Assembly: GCF_021742065.1 (NCBI RefSeq)
Contig: NZ_JAKKIE010000062.1
Location: forward strand, 1-18,948
DNA length: 18,948 nt
Reading direction: 5' to 3'
Source of the DNA: Rhizorhapis sp. SPR117
Lineage (GTDB): Bacteria; Pseudomonadota; Alphaproteobacteria; Sphingomonadales; Sphingomonadaceae
Each line of letters opens with the position of its first letter. Position 1 is the first letter of the stretch. Positions 6,170 to 15,480 of this stretch are shown piece after piece. The notes under the pieces are model-generated. The model was not told where the DNA came from. It was given only the letters and a program-made list of their open reading frames with translations, and ran no database searches. Position numbers and translations under genes: made by a program.

Positions 6170-7977
6170 CGACATTCACTCCATGGCTTGCTCAACAGGA
6201 CGGCGCAGTTGATGATTCCGACCAGCGAATAGGTTTGCGGGTAGTTGCCCCACAATTCGCCGGTAACGGTGTCAATGTCCTCCGATAGCAGACCGGCGGC
6301 GGTGCGGCGATCGAGCATTTCGTTGAACAGATCACGCGCTTCTTCTTTTCTTCCAGTCAGGTACAACGCCTCAATGAGCCAAAAGGTGCATATATTGAAC
6401 GCTGTCACCGGCTCGCCGAAATCGTCAGGCGCACTGTAGCGCAACATGGACGACCCACGCCGCAACTCTCGTTCAATCGCATTAAGCGTACCCAGAAACT
6501 GGGGATCGTCGGCGTTCATGAAACGCAGGTCGAGAAGCTGAAGCAAGCTGGCGTCGGCAGTATCGCCTTCAAATTCAGCAGAAAGCGTGGCGCTGTCGGG
6601 TCGCCAGGCTTTGCTTAAAATCTTGCGTTTCATCGTGATGGCGCGTTCACCCCAATGAGCTTCACGATCATAGAGTCCCAGGGCGCGAGCAGCGTGAGCC
6701 AACCTGTCGCAAGCGGCCCAGCACATGACTGCGCTATAGGTGTGAACACGGGCGCGGGTCCGCAATTCCCACAGGCCCGCATCCGCCTTGTCATAAACAT
6801 TCCATGCGCGCTCGCCCACTTCCTCCAGCGCGATGAAATCCTCCTGTCCGCTCATGCGGTACAAACGTTGGTCGATATAGGACTGAACGGACGAGAGAAC
6901 GACCTGCCCATAGGCATCGTGCTGGATCTGCTCATAAGCCTGATTGCCGACGCGCACCGGACCCATGCCGCGATAGCCGGGCAACGCCTTCGCCTCTCGT
7001 TCATCGAGGCGCGGATTGCCGCGTACATCATAAAGCGGCTGGATATGTCCGCCGCTATCTGTATCGCGAGCGCCGTCCACGATATTGCGCAGATAGGCGA
7101 GATAGCCCTCCAATACATCCAGCGCCCCTAGCCGGTTCAGCGCTTCCACCGTGTAATAGGCGTCGCGCAGCCAGCAATAGCGGTAGTCCCAGTTGCGGCC
7201 GCTATCGGCATGTTCGGGGATCGATGTGGTAAGCGCGGCGACAATGGCGCCGGTTTCTTCATACTGGCATAGTTTCAATGTGATAGCGCAGCGGATGACC
7301 ACGTCCTGCCATTCGGGTGGAGTGGCAAGGCCGCGCACCCAATGTTGCCATTCTGCGATGGTATCGTCCAGCATCCGCTCCACCGCCGGGCGCAGCGTGT
7401 CCGAAAAGCTTTCGTCCGGACCAAGGAAGAAATGCATGTCGCGCTCCAGCCGGAACGGGCTTTCCTGAGAAATCAGGCCAATAGGCGCATCGGTCGACAG
7501 CCGCATCGGCATGGCAGAATGCGGAATGCGGATATGATTGGAGCCATAGCGGACTTCGACTTTTTCCTCTCCCCAATCGGAGCAGGGGCGCAGACGGATG
7601 CGAATGCGCGGCGATCCGGCGATGGGGCGCACGATACGGGCAAAGGCAACCGGGCGATAAATACGGCCCTTTTGTTTGAAACGGGGACAGAAATCGAGCA
7701 TTTCGACGATATTGCCATGCATATCGGTCTGGCGCGTGCGCAGGATCGGCGTGTTGCGGATATATTCCTGAGTGACGCTGGCCACATCTTCCAATTCAAT
7801 CGACCAGTAACCGCGCGCCTCCGGATCGGCAAAATCGTCGTCGGTCAACAAGGCGGAAAAGATTGGATCGCCATCAACGCGCGGCAGGCACGCCCAGATC
7901 ATACGTCCGGCCCGGTCGATCAGGGCCGATGTCTGGCAATTGCCGATCGGCCACAGGTCCAGCGTCCGTTTCGTCAT
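6166..7977 (-). CDS. glycoside hydrolase family 15 protein (glucoamylase or trehalase type)
   Basis: The 603-aa protein has the bacterial GH15 layout: an N-terminal beta-sandwich (residues about 1-220) starting DLWPIGNCQTSALID, then an (alpha/alpha)6 barrel with the signature NWDYRYCWLRDAYY near 262-275. The probable general acid is Glu404 in AGLWELR and the probable general base Glu566 in AGLLSEDID; both are present. There is no signal peptide, so it acts in the cytoplasm. GH15 enzymes of this architecture include glucoamylases and actinobacterial trehalases; its place between otsB and otsA suggests a trehalose- or maltooligosaccharide-related substrate, but specificity cannot be read here. 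Start and stop overlap otsB and otsA (ATGA type), implying translational coupling. Confidence 0.92.
   Translation of the reverse strand: MTKRTLDLWPIGNCQTSALIDRAGRMIWACLPRVDGDPIFSALLTDDDFADPEARGYWSIELEDVASVTQEYIRNTPILRTRQTDMHGNIVEMLDFCPRFKQKGRIYRPVAFARIVRPIAGSPRIRIRLRPCSDWGEEKVEVRYGSNHIRIPHSAMPMRLSTDAPIGLISQESPFRLERDMHFFLGPDESFSDTLRPAVERMLDDTIAEWQHWVRGLATPPEWQDVVIRCAITLKLCQYEETGAIVAALTTSIPEHADSGRNWDYRYCWLRDAYYTVEALNRLGALDVLEGYLAYLRNIVDGARDTDSGGHIQPLYDVRGNPRLDEREAKALPGYRGMGPVRVGNQAYEQIQHDAYGQVVLSSVQSYIDQRLYRMSGQEDFIALEEVGERAWNVYDKADAGLWELRTRARVHTYSAVMCWAACDRLAHAARALGLYDREAHWGERAITMKRKILSKAWRPDSATLSAEFEGDTADASLLQLLDLRFMNADDPQFLGTLNAIERELRRGSSMLRYSAPDDFGEPVTAFNICTFWLIEALYLTGRKEEARDLFNEMLDRRTAAGLLSEDIDTVTGELWGNYPQTYSLVGIINCAVLLSKPWSECR
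6179..6182 (-). promoter_or_regulatory. ribosome binding site deciding the otsA start
   Basis: GGAG on the minus strand lies inside the last codons of the GH15 gene. It is 9 nt from the ATG at 6169 but only 3 nt from the ATG at 6175, favouring the downstream start. Confidence 0.6.
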
Positions 7978-8762
7978 CTATCTCCCTCCGATATCCGGTT
8001 GCCGGTAATATTCTGCGCGCAATATTGTGACAGCCAGACATGTACTGCCGTTACATCCATCAAGCGGTAATGCGCTGCTGTTTGACGGTGGGGGCCGACC
8101 AATATGCCGCTGCCGCCTTGTTGTGCCGTGGCGATAAAACCAGCTTCATCGGTAATATCATCGCCAATGAAAACGGGGCGGCCTGTGCCAAGTTCTGTTT
8201 GTTCGAGCAAATGCACGACCGCGCTGCCCTTGCCGCCACTGCCGGGACGCAGTTCGAAAAGCATTTTACCATATTGGAGATACAGTCCGGTTTCGCGGGC
8301 CAATTGCCTGCACAATTCCAGGCATTCCGCTTCGCGTTCGGGCGCGAGGCGGAAGTGCAGGGCTGCGCCCAGACTTTTTTCTTCAACCAGCAGCCCGGTC
8401 TTGCCAGATGCAAAAGCGCTCAACCTGTCTAGAACAAGCTCTATCTCACTTGGTCTGGGAGGGGCTTGCACAGGCTGATCGGGTGAGGCGTGCTCCAGGC
8501 CATGGCTACCCGAAAGCAGAAAATCGCCAAGTCCGAACTCCCTGCGCAATGTGGCGACCGATCGACCGCTGACAATGGCGAGGCGCCCCTCCAGCATCTG
8601 CCGCACGTCATGGAGAAGCTGGTGTAAATTATCGCTTACCGACACATTTTCGGGCCGGTCGGCGAGTTCCACCAGCGTCCCGTCGAAATCGAGGAAAAGG
8701 GACGCGCCATCGAGCAGGTTTTGTGGCGGCGCGGCGAGTATATGGTCTGCCTGATCTGTCAC
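7974..8762 (-). CDS. otsB: trehalose-6-phosphate phosphatase
   Basis: The product (262 aa from the chosen start) is a HAD-superfamily phosphatase converting trehalose-6-phosphate to trehalose. Motif I is LFLDFDGTLV (nucleophile Asp25, acid/base Asp27), motif II the VSGR strand, the cap domain carries GSHGLEH, and motif IV is FIGDDITDE, with KGSAVVHLL supplying the basic residue. The frame opens at a TTG (8789); the GTG at 8762 (VTDQADHI...) is preferred because GTG is the commoner start and no family similarity precedes it, but neither has a strong ribosome binding site. It is the first gene of otsB-GH15-otsA and is divergent from parC. Its stop overlaps the GH15 ATG. Confidence 0.92.
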   Translation of the reverse strand: MTDQADHILAAPPQNLLDGASLFLDFDGTLVELADRPENVSVSDNLHQLLHDVRQMLEGRLAIVSGRSVATLRREFGLGDFLLSGSHGLEHASPDQPVQAPPRPSEIELVLDRLSAFASGKTGLLVEEKSLGAALHFRLAPEREAECLELCRQLARETGLYLQYGKMLFELRPGSGGKGSAVVHLLEQTELGTGRPVFIGDDITDEAGFIATAQQGGSGILVGPHRQTAAHYRLMDVTAVHVWLSQYCAQNITGNRISEGDR

Positions 8763-8860
8763 GAGCCCAATGTGGATGCTGCGCTGCAAAATGGCAAGGG
8801 TGCTTTGCTCTTTCTCCCGAATGGGATGTTGGGGCTGAAGCTTTGGGCTATTGGACGATC

Positions 8861-8883
8861 GGGTAGGACAGATGATTCTACCC
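8861..8883. promoter_or_regulatory. dyad in the otsB/parC divergent intergenic region
   Basis: GGGTAG (8861-8866) and CTACCC (8878-8883) form a perfect 6-bp inverted repeat with an 11-bp spacer, 40 bp before the parC start and in the shared upstream region of the trehalose operon. It is a possible operator; nothing else supports it. Confidence 0.25.
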
Positions 8884-8922
8884 TCTCGCCAAGCCGGAAC
8901 GCGGCTGCTATCCGGGCGGGTG

Positions 8923-11169
8923 ATGAGTGAATTTTCAGACCCTTTCGACCAGATTGTCGATCACCCTTTCGATGCCGCGCTTTCAGAACGTTATCTGGTT
9001 TACGCGCTTTCCACGATCACCGCCCGGTCGCTGCCAGACCTGCGCGACGGGTTGAAGCCGGTGCATCGCCGGCTGCTCTGGGCGATGCGGCTGTTGAAAC
9101 TCGATCCGGCGAGCGGGTACAAGAAATGCGCCCGCGTGGTGGGCGATGTCATCGGTAAATATCACCCGCACGGCGATGCCTCCGTCTATGACGCGATGGT
9201 CCGTTTGGCGCAGAGCTTTTCGTTACGTTATCCGCTGGTCGACGGGCAGGGCAATTTCGGCAATATCGACGGCGATAACGCCGCCGCTTACCGCTATACC
9301 GAGGCACGGCTGACGCAGGTTGCGATCGACCTTATGGCTGGGCTGGACGAAGGCACGGTCGAATTTCGTCCCACCTATAATGGCGAAGATGAAGAGCCGG
9401 AGATCATGCCGGGCCTCTTCCCCAATCTGCTCGCCAACGGCGCAAGCGGGATTGCCGTGGGGATGGCGACCAATATCCCCTCGCACAATGTTGCCGAGAT
9501 TATCGACGCCGCGATGTTGCTGATCGAACAGCCCGAGGCAAGCCATGAACAGGTTATGGAGCTGGTGCAGGGTCCCGATTTTGCGACCGGCGGCATCGTG
9601 GTGGATAGCGCGGCCGCCATTCGGGAGGCCTATGCCACCGGACGCGGTTCGTTCCGTGTGCGATCCCGCTGGCACAAGGAGGACGAAGGGCGCGGCACCT
9701 GGGTCGCTGTTGTCAGCGAAATCCCGTATCAGGTGCAGAAGGGCAAATTGATCGAGCAGATCGCTCAGTTGATCAACGACAAGAAGCTGCCGATCCTGGC
9801 CCACATTCGGGACGAATCCGACGCTGAGATCCGTATCGTGCTGGAACCGCGCAGCCGCACGGTCGATCCCGACGTGCTGATGGACAGCCTGTTCCGCCTG
9901 ACTGACCTTGAAAGCCGGGTCTCGCTCAACCTGAATGTGCTCGATGAACATCGCACGCCCCGCGTCATGGCGCTGAAAGATGTGCTGACCGATTGGTTGA
10001 GGCATCAGATCGAGGTGTTGGTTCGTCGGTCGCAGCATCGGCTGGACAAGATCGACGGGCGGATGGAATTGCTTGAGGGCTATATCATCGCCTTCCTGAA
10101 TCTGGATCGGGTGATAGAGATTATCCGGACGCAGGATGAACCAAAACCCATAATGATGGCGGAATTCCAGCTTAATGATCGACAGGCAGAGGCTATTCTC
10201 AACATGCGCCTACGGTCGTTGCGCAGACTGGAAGAGATGGAGCTGCGGCGCGAGCGGGACGAACTGGCTGCCGAGCGTGAAGGCTTGGTGAAGCTGATCG
10301 AAAGTCCGGCACGGCAGCGCACGCGGCTCAAGAAGGATATGGCGAACTTGCGTGAGCGCTATGGCCCCGAGACGGAACTTGGTCGCCGCCGCACGTGCGT
10401 GGAGGAAGCCGCGCCACCGCGTGAAATCCCGCTGGAAGCGATGATCGAGCGTGAGCCGGTCACCGTCATCATGTCGCAGCGCGGCTGGATCCGGGCGATG
10501 AAGGGGCATGCTGACCTGTCGCAAAAGGACCAGTTCAAGTTCAAGGACGGCGATGGACCCGCCTTTGCCTTTCATGCACAGACGACCGACAAGATACTGC
10601 TCGCCTGTAGCAATGGCCGATTCTACACATTAGGTGCGGACAAGTTGCCGGGCGGACGCGGCTTTGGTGAGCCGGTGCGGCTGATGGTCGACCTGGAAAA
10701 TGAATCGGACATCGTGGCGCTTCTGGCTTCCAAACCGGGCGGAAAATTGTTGCTGGCCGCCGATAATGGCAGAGGGTTCCTGGCGGCCATGGACGACATA
10801 ATCGCCGAAACCCGCAAGGGCAGGCAGGTTGTCAACCTGAAAGCCGGGACTACACTGAAAACCGTACGGATGATTCCCGCCAATGCCGATTTTGTTGCGG
10901 CCATTGGAGAGAACCGCAAACTGGTAGTGTTTCCGCTTGCTGAACTACCCGAAATGGCGCGGGGGCAAGGCGTACAGTTGCAGCGCTATCGTGATGGCGG
11001 GCTGTCGGACGTCATTCCCTTTCGCCTGGAGGAAGGTCTCAGTTGGACCATGGGCGGCGACAGCGGACGTGTGCGGACGGAAACGGACCTGACCCCATGG
11101 CGTGTCGCACGCGGCGCGGCCGGCCGGATGCCGCCAACTGGATTTCCGCGCAATAATCGTTTCGATTGA
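8923..11169 (+). CDS. parC: DNA topoisomerase IV subunit A
   Basis: The 748-aa ParC subunit of topoisomerase IV cleaves and rejoins DNA to decatenate chromosomes. The breakage-reunion domain holds [15 protein letters not shown] near 41-55, [13 protein letters not shown] near 78-90, and the catalytic Tyr125 in [11 protein letters not shown] coiled-coil segment ([29 protein letters not shown]) follows, then a beta-pinwheel C-terminal domain with [16 protein letters not shown] blades. It is ParC and not GyrA because a canonical GyrA box (QRRGGKG) is absent and the length is about 750 residues. The position equivalent to E. coli ParC Ser80 is Ala86. The ATG at 8923 is preferred over an upstream frame start; GTG at 8920 is adjacent. 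It is transcribed alone. Confidence 0.95.
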   Translation: MSEFSDPFDQIVDHPFDAALSERYLVYALSTITARSLPDLRDGLKPVHRRLLWAMRLLKLDPASGYKKCARVVGDVIGKYHPHGDASVYDAMVRLAQSFSLRYPLVDGQGNFGNIDGDNAAAYRYTEARLTQVAIDLMAGLDEGTVEFRPTYNGEDEEPEIMPGLFPNLLANGASGIAVGMATNIPSHNVAEIIDAAMLLIEQPEASHEQVMELVQGPDFATGGIVVDSAAAIREAYATGRGSFRVRSRWHKEDEGRGTWVAVVSEIPYQVQKGKLIEQIAQLINDKKLPILAHIRDESDAEIRIVLEPRSRTVDPDVLMDSLFRLTDLESRVSLNLNVLDEHRTPRVMALKDVLTDWLRHQIEVLVRRSQHRLDKIDGRMELLEGYIIAFLNLDRVIEIIRTQDEPKPIMMAEFQLNDRQAEAILNMRLRSLRRLEEMELRRERDELAAEREGLVKLIESPARQRTRLKKDMANLRERYGPETELGRRRTCVEEAAPPREIPLEAMIEREPVTVIMSQRGWIRAMKGHADLSQKDQFKFKDGDGPAFAFHAQTTDKILLACSNGRFYTLGADKLPGGRGFGEPVRLMVDLENESDIVALLASKPGGKLLLAADNGRGFLAAMDDIIAETRKGRQVVNLKAGTTLKTVRMIPANADFVAAIGENRKLVVFPLAELPEMARGQGVQLQRYRDGGLSDVIPFRLEEGLSWTMGGDSGRVRTETDLTPWRVARGAAGRMPPTGFPRNNRFD

Positions 11170-11290
11170 CGTCTGCACGACCCTGGTCAGATCCCTGCGT
11201 ATCATTTCGGTAAGGATATAAGTCGAGGGAAAGAAAGAAAGAATTAGACTGATTCAGCAATAATTTACATGATTTGCCGTAATTAGTCTC

Positions 11291-13036
11291 ATGGGTGCGA
11301 TACCATCAGATTTTTTGACGGATTCCTCTGGTCCGGATTTGCCCTTCCCGGCGCTCACACCCGTTGCCAATGGCGGGGCAGTGGAGACACCGGACTGGCT
11401 GACGGCCATTCCGCTTCCGGCGGCCATATTGAGCATTTCCGGCGATGCAATTCAGATTGAAGCCTATAATGCCAGCTATTCCATACGTTTCCTCGAACAG
11501 GCAAGGGCTTGGGTAGCAGGCAAAGGTGCCGAATATCCGCTAAGTTATGCGCGAGTTGTTCGCGCTGCAAATTCCGGTCAGCCTTCATCAAGTTTCGACG
11601 TGGTCAAGGATGGTGCGCTGGGCACGGAATATTGGACCTGTGCATTGGGTCGTTTGGCTGATGGGACGGATGGAGCGCGGCGCCTTCTGATGACCGTCGT
11701 TGACCGTACCAATGAACGGCAGACGGAAAAAAATCTTCGGCGCGAGTTGGTTTTGGACAGTCTGACAGGCCTGCCAAACCGTACGGGTTTTGGCGAGGAA
11801 ATTGACGCCAGACTTACAGATGGAGAGCTGGAGCCGATTACTCAATATGCTATCCTGACCATAGATCTGGTCCGTTTTAGCCGAATCAACGAATCCCTTG
11901 GGTCGCTTGCCGATGACGAATTGATCATCACGGTGGCCCGGCGATTGAAATCGAGCCTGCGGCAGGGTGATATATTGGGTCGGCTGGGCGGCAATGAATT
12001 CGGAATTTTTGCACGGTTGAACAACGGGCTTTCCGATGCCCTGCAAATCGTTCAGCGCGTCAATTCCGCACTGGGGCCGCCGTGCCGTTTGTCCAACTTG
12101 CAACTCAGTATTGAAATTGCCGTTGGCTGTGCCTTGTCGGAGGATGAGGCTGAAACACCAGAGGACATTCTTCGGCAATCGCAGGTGGCGGTGAAGCTTG
12201 CCAAGAAAAGCGGCAAGATGGAAATCTATCGGCCAGGCGTCCTTCGGCAGGCGTGGCGTCGCTTCAACATGGAAAGCAATTTGCGTGAAGCGTTGGCTAA
12301 TGGCCAGCTCGACCTGGCTTTTCATCCGCTGATCAATCTGAAAAGCGGGGCGATTGCCGGCTTCGAGGCACTTGCACGCTGGAATGATGCCGAATTGGGG
12401 TGTATTTCACCCGTTGAGTTCATCCCCGTGGCCGAGGAATCGGGCCTGATCAATCCTCTTGGCCGCTGGGCCATGTATGAGGCCGCACAAACGCTGGCGA
12501 AATGGGACAGGCAATTTGGCAAGCCGCTGCCCATTGGCATCAACGTCAACCTGTCGCCTATCCAGATGGCGCGTGATGATGTGCCAAACGTGGTCGAGGA
12601 AGCGCTGCGTTATTCCGGCATTTCCGGCAAGCGACTGACCGTGGAATTGACAGAAAGCGCGATCATCGCCGACCCCGAAAAGGCGCGAAAGGTGCTTTCC
12701 GTGCTCAAGGCGCTGGATGTCTCTGTTGCTATGGACGATTTCGGTACGGGTTTTTCCAACCTGGCCAGTTTGCAGCGCTTGCCCATAGACATATTGAAAA
12801 TCGACCGCAGTTTCATCACCGAAATGCTGATGGACAAGGACAAGAAAGCTATTGTCCGCGCGATCCTGTCGCTCGCCAAATCGCTGAAACTTGCGACTAC
12901 GGCTGAGGGCGTCGAAAGTGCTGAACTCAGCCATGCCTTGGCCAGCTATGGGTGTGAGCATGGCCAAGGTTTTCATTTCGCCGAGCCGATGCCTGCAGAG
13001 CAAGCCTATGAGTTCTGGTTGGCACGCAATAGTTGA
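11291..13036 (+). CDS. GGDEF-EAL cyclic-di-GMP protein with degenerate GGNEF
   Basis: This is a 581-aa cytoplasmic signalling protein. A PAS-like sensor occupies about residues 35-145 (WLTAIPLPAAILSIS...VVDRTNERQTEKN). The GGDEF domain (about 150-312) starts LVLDSLTGLPNR and carries GGNEF at 233-237 in place of GGDEF, so diguanylate cyclase activity is doubtful. The EAL domain (about 325-581) has the full phosphodiesterase set: FEALARW with E359-A360-L361, NVNLSP, VELTES, DDFGTG (Asp482-Asp483), LKIDRSF (Lys503), TAEGVE (Glu539) and HGQGFHF (Gln559). It probably degrades c-di-GMP, perhaps with GTP bound at the GGNEF site as an activator. No transmembrane segment and no clear ribosome binding site are seen. 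It ends inside the convergent cca gene. Confidence 0.93.
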   Translation: MGAIPSDFLTDSSGPDLPFPALTPVANGGAVETPDWLTAIPLPAAILSISGDAIQIEAYNASYSIRFLEQARAWVAGKGAEYPLSYARVVRAANSGQPSSSFDVVKDGALGTEYWTCALGRLADGTDGARRLLMTVVDRTNERQTEKNLRRELVLDSLTGLPNRTGFGEEIDARLTDGELEPITQYAILTIDLVRFSRINESLGSLADDELIITVARRLKSSLRQGDILGRLGGNEFGIFARLNNGLSDALQIVQRVNSALGPPCRLSNLQLSIEIAVGCALSEDEAETPEDILRQSQVAVKLAKKSGKMEIYRPGVLRQAWRRFNMESNLREALANGQLDLAFHPLINLKSGAIAGFEALARWNDAELGCISPVEFIPVAEESGLINPLGRWAMYEAAQTLAKWDRQFGKPLPIGINVNLSPIQMARDDVPNVVEEALRYSGISGKRLTVELTESAIIADPEKARKVLSVLKALDVSVAMDDFGTGFSNLASLQRLPIDILKIDRSFITEMLMDKDKKAIVRAILSLAKSLKLATTAEGVESAELSHALASYGCEHGQGFHFAEPMPAEQAYEFWLARNS

Positions 13037-14226
13037 GCCACCACCATATCGGCAATAGCGTCTACGCGCTGTGCCTTTGGATAACCTTCATCGATCCATA
13101 GCTGTTCAACCCTTTGCAGGGCTTGGGAGATTTCCGGTCCCGCGCTAAGTCCCTTTTTGATCAGTGCGCCGCCGCTTATGGGCAGTTGAGGTTTTTCCCA
13201 TAGGGTCAAGGCTGCGGCCTCTGCCACTGGACGGTCGGGATCAAGTAATAATCGGTCGATCGCGCCTTCACGACCAATGCGGTAGGCAAGTTCGCTCGCC
13301 TTGGTAATCTTCGCCCAGGTGGGATCATGCGCCATGGCCAGCCGCTTGCGCGCCTTGTTCGACAGTTTGAGGCGTGCGCCAACCAGATCGGCGATCCGGC
13401 TGTCAGGCGGCAGGAGTGCAGCCAGACGCCGCAATGAGGACGGTTCTATGGTGGCGCTGACTTCCCGCGCGATCAGGCTGTCCAGCCGGTCCACTCCCGC
13501 AGATTCGATTTCCGGTAGGACCGATGCGAAAATTCCACCCCGGATCATCAGGCGCAGCGCGGGAACTGGATCGTTGGTAACCAGCAATTTCAACAACTCG
13601 TCGGCGATCCGTTCACGCGACAGCGCCATCAGGCTGCGCGCCTTGGCAACGCAGATGCGATAGGCCTCCGCATCGGGATCTGGCGTTCCAAAGCGCGCGA
13701 GAAAGCGGAAATAGCGCATGATGCGCAAGTGGTCTTCGTCGATACGATCCGCGGCATTCCCGATAAAGCGAATGTTCCGGGCCTTCAGGTCGGTAAATCC
13801 ACCGAAATAGTCACTGACTTCCCCGGACAGCGGATCGGCGTAAAGGGCGTTGATGGTAAAATCGCGGCGGGCCGCGTCCTCGCGCCAATCATCGCTATAG
13901 GCGATGGTCGCGCGCCGCCCATCCGTGTTCACGTCGCGGCGCAAGGTCGTAATTTCGACCGGCCAGCCATCGAGTACCGCCGTCACCGTGCCATGATCTA
14001 TTCCGGTTGGCACTGCCCTGATTCCTGCCGCCCCTAACCGCTCCATCACATCCTCGGGCAAATGGCGCGTGGCGATATCCACATCGGCAACGGGCAGACC
14101 GAGCAGGCTGTCGCGTACCGCACCGCCCACATAGCGCGCCATGTCCCTGTCTGCTTCCAATACCGCCAGCAAGCGGTCAAGGCCAGGGTGGTGACGCCAT
14201 TCCGTGTCCGGCAACTTCACGCTCAC
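13006..14226 (-). CDS. cca: CCA tRNA nucleotidyltransferase
   Basis: The 406-aa class II nucleotidyltransferase adds or repairs the 3' CCA of tRNAs using CTP and ATP. The head domain has YVGGAVRDSLLG (34-43) and the metal-binding DVD (48-50), followed by RRDFTINALYADP (120-132) and the neck motif DEDHLRIMRYFRFLARFG (about 163-180), with a helical tail. Because both tRNA genes in this window encode CCA, its main role here is probably repair. The start is GTG at 14226, overlapping the Nudix gene stop as GTGA. The last 31 bp overlap the 3' end of the convergent GGDEF-EAL gene. Confidence 0.95.
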   Translation of the reverse strand: MSVKLPDTEWRHHPGLDRLLAVLEADRDMARYVGGAVRDSLLGLPVADVDIATRHLPEDVMERLGAAGIRAVPTGIDHGTVTAVLDGWPVEITTLRRDVNTDGRRATIAYSDDWREDAARRDFTINALYADPLSGEVSDYFGGFTDLKARNIRFIGNAADRIDEDHLRIMRYFRFLARFGTPDPDAEAYRICVAKARSLMALSRERIADELLKLLVTNDPVPALRLMIRGGIFASVLPEIESAGVDRLDSLIAREVSATIEPSSLRRLAALLPPDSRIADLVGARLKLSNKARKRLAMAHDPTWAKITKASELAYRIGREGAIDRLLLDPDRPVAEAAALTLWEKPQLPISGGALIKKGLSAGPEISQALQRVEQLWIDEGYPKAQRVDAIADMVVAQLLRANQNS

Positions 14227-14819
14227 CAGCCCAGCCTCTTGCGCAGATTGACCAGGATGGCGGCCGTCACCCCCCAGATTCGCCGGTCATTCCAGATGAT
14301 CTCGTAATAGGGGCGCTGCGCTCCTTGAAAATCGATCCAGCGTTTGACCTGCTTTTCAGGATCAAGCGCATATTCCAGCGGCATTTCAAACCAGTCGGCG
14401 ACTTCATGCACATGCGGAACAAGCGGCAGATTGGGCGGCACGACACCCAGTACAGGTGCAACGTCGAAACCCGTGAAAGTTTTATACCGATCCGAAACGC
14501 CGATAATTTCGACCTGAGCGCGGGGCAGGGCGATTTCTTCTTCCGCCTCCCGCAGCGCGGCGTCAATTTCATCGGCGTCGGTTTCATCGACACGTCCGCC
14601 CGGAAAAGCGATTTGCCCGGCGTGTTTGCGCAGATGTGCGGTGCGTTGGGTCAGAATCAGGCCGGGTTCAGAGCGGTCCGTCACAGCGATCAACACAGCC
14701 GCCGGGGCAAGCACCATGTCAGATATCAGTCGTGGATCGGTCGAATCGGAACTTGTCAAGGTCACATCGTTTTCATGCCCCTTCAGAAATGCCTCTCGCA
14801 ACCGTGCGGTCAGGGTCAT
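14223..14819 (-). CDS. Nudix hydrolase, CoA pyrophosphatase type
   Basis: The 198-aa product contains the NuCoA motif (LILTQRTAHLRKHAGQIAFP and following GG, residues 54-75), diagnostic of coenzyme A diphosphohydrolases, followed by a Nudix helix around 82-97 with Arg90, Glu91, Glu94 and Glu95 as the REUxEE metal ligands. The usual EEIGL ending reads EEEIAL, a conservative change. Members cleave CoA or oxidised CoA to phosphopantetheine and 3',5'-ADP. The ATG at 14819 overlaps the DUF1285 stop (ATGA) and its stop overlaps the cca GTG; an upstream in-frame start at 14858 is rejected because it runs into the previous gene. Confidence 0.92.
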   Translation of the reverse strand: MTLTARLREAFLKGHENDVTLTSSDSTDPRLISDMVLAPAAVLIAVTDRSEPGLILTQRTAHLRKHAGQIAFPGGRVDETDADEIDAALREAEEEIALPRAQVEIIGVSDRYKTFTGFDVAPVLGVVPPNLPLVPHVHEVADWFEMPLEYALDPEKQVKRWIDFQGAQRPYYEIIWNDRRIWGVTAAILVNLRKRLGW

Positions 14820-15382
14820 TCTGTGGCGTCCATGGAGAAAAAAGCGCCATCGCTCCATAGCCCGAACGGCGCTTCACCGTCATCAAGCGCCATATTGGCG
14901 AGCTCATAATAAACCGGACGAGCAATCAGTGCGTCCAGACCTCCGCGCACATGCAGATATGGATGCACGCCATGACCACGATCTTCCATGCAGATCGCAT
15001 GCTCGTTGTCAGCGACGACCAGATCGTCAGTATTCAGGCGGAAAGCAAGGCGACGATCCCGCCCTTTGCCTTCGCTTCGCAATTCTATCGCCAGAAAGGG
15101 GGCGTCCTCGACATCGATGTCCAGTTTTTCGACGGGGGTAACCAATACATGCCGCCCGTCCGGCTCCCGCCGCAATATCGTCGAAAACAGGCGCACCATG
15201 GCTGCGCGACCGATTGGCGAACCTTGATGGAACCATGTGCCGTCGCGGCTTATTCGCATCTCGCTATCGCCGCAATGTTGGGGATTCCACTGATCGACAG
15301 GCGGCAGCTTTTGCGCAGCCAGAAGAGACATGATCTCGCCCAGCGGCATCGCGTCCAGAGCAGGTGGGTCCTTCATCGGCAT
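14816..15382 (-). CDS. DUF1285 family protein
   Basis: The 188-aa protein matches the DUF1285 family of unknown function. Typical features are PPVDQWNPQHCGDSEMRIS near 27-45, DGTWFHQGSPIGR near 47-59, MVRLFSTILRRE near 62-73, YLVTPVEK-like VLVTPVEKLDIDVED near 79-93, and the C-terminal DALIARPVYYELANMA. These proteins are cytoplasmic, mostly beta, and have no catalytic motif that can be named. It leads the translationally coupled DUF1285-Nudix-cca operon. ATGs at 15382 and 15376 are both possible; neither has a clear Shine-Dalgarno sequence. Confidence 0.88.
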   Translation of the reverse strand: MPMKDPPALDAMPLGEIMSLLAAQKLPPVDQWNPQHCGDSEMRISRDGTWFHQGSPIGRAAMVRLFSTILRREPDGRHVLVTPVEKLDIDVEDAPFLAIELRSEGKGRDRRLAFRLNTDDLVVADNEHAICMEDRGHGVHPYLHVRGGLDALIARPVYYELANMALDDGEAPFGLWSDGAFFSMDATE

Positions 15383-15480
15383 GCAGGTGAGATAGGATGT
15401 TACGCCCCAGAAGGCAAAGGGGATGAAGCCAGTGCGAAGATTGAAACTCGCGAAAGTTTTGCAGATAATGTACTTGATTA

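Noticed and set aside
9223..10038. 271-codon open frame on the minus strand inside parC
   Set aside because: Antisense shadow of parC, caused by codon bias; no motif is visible.
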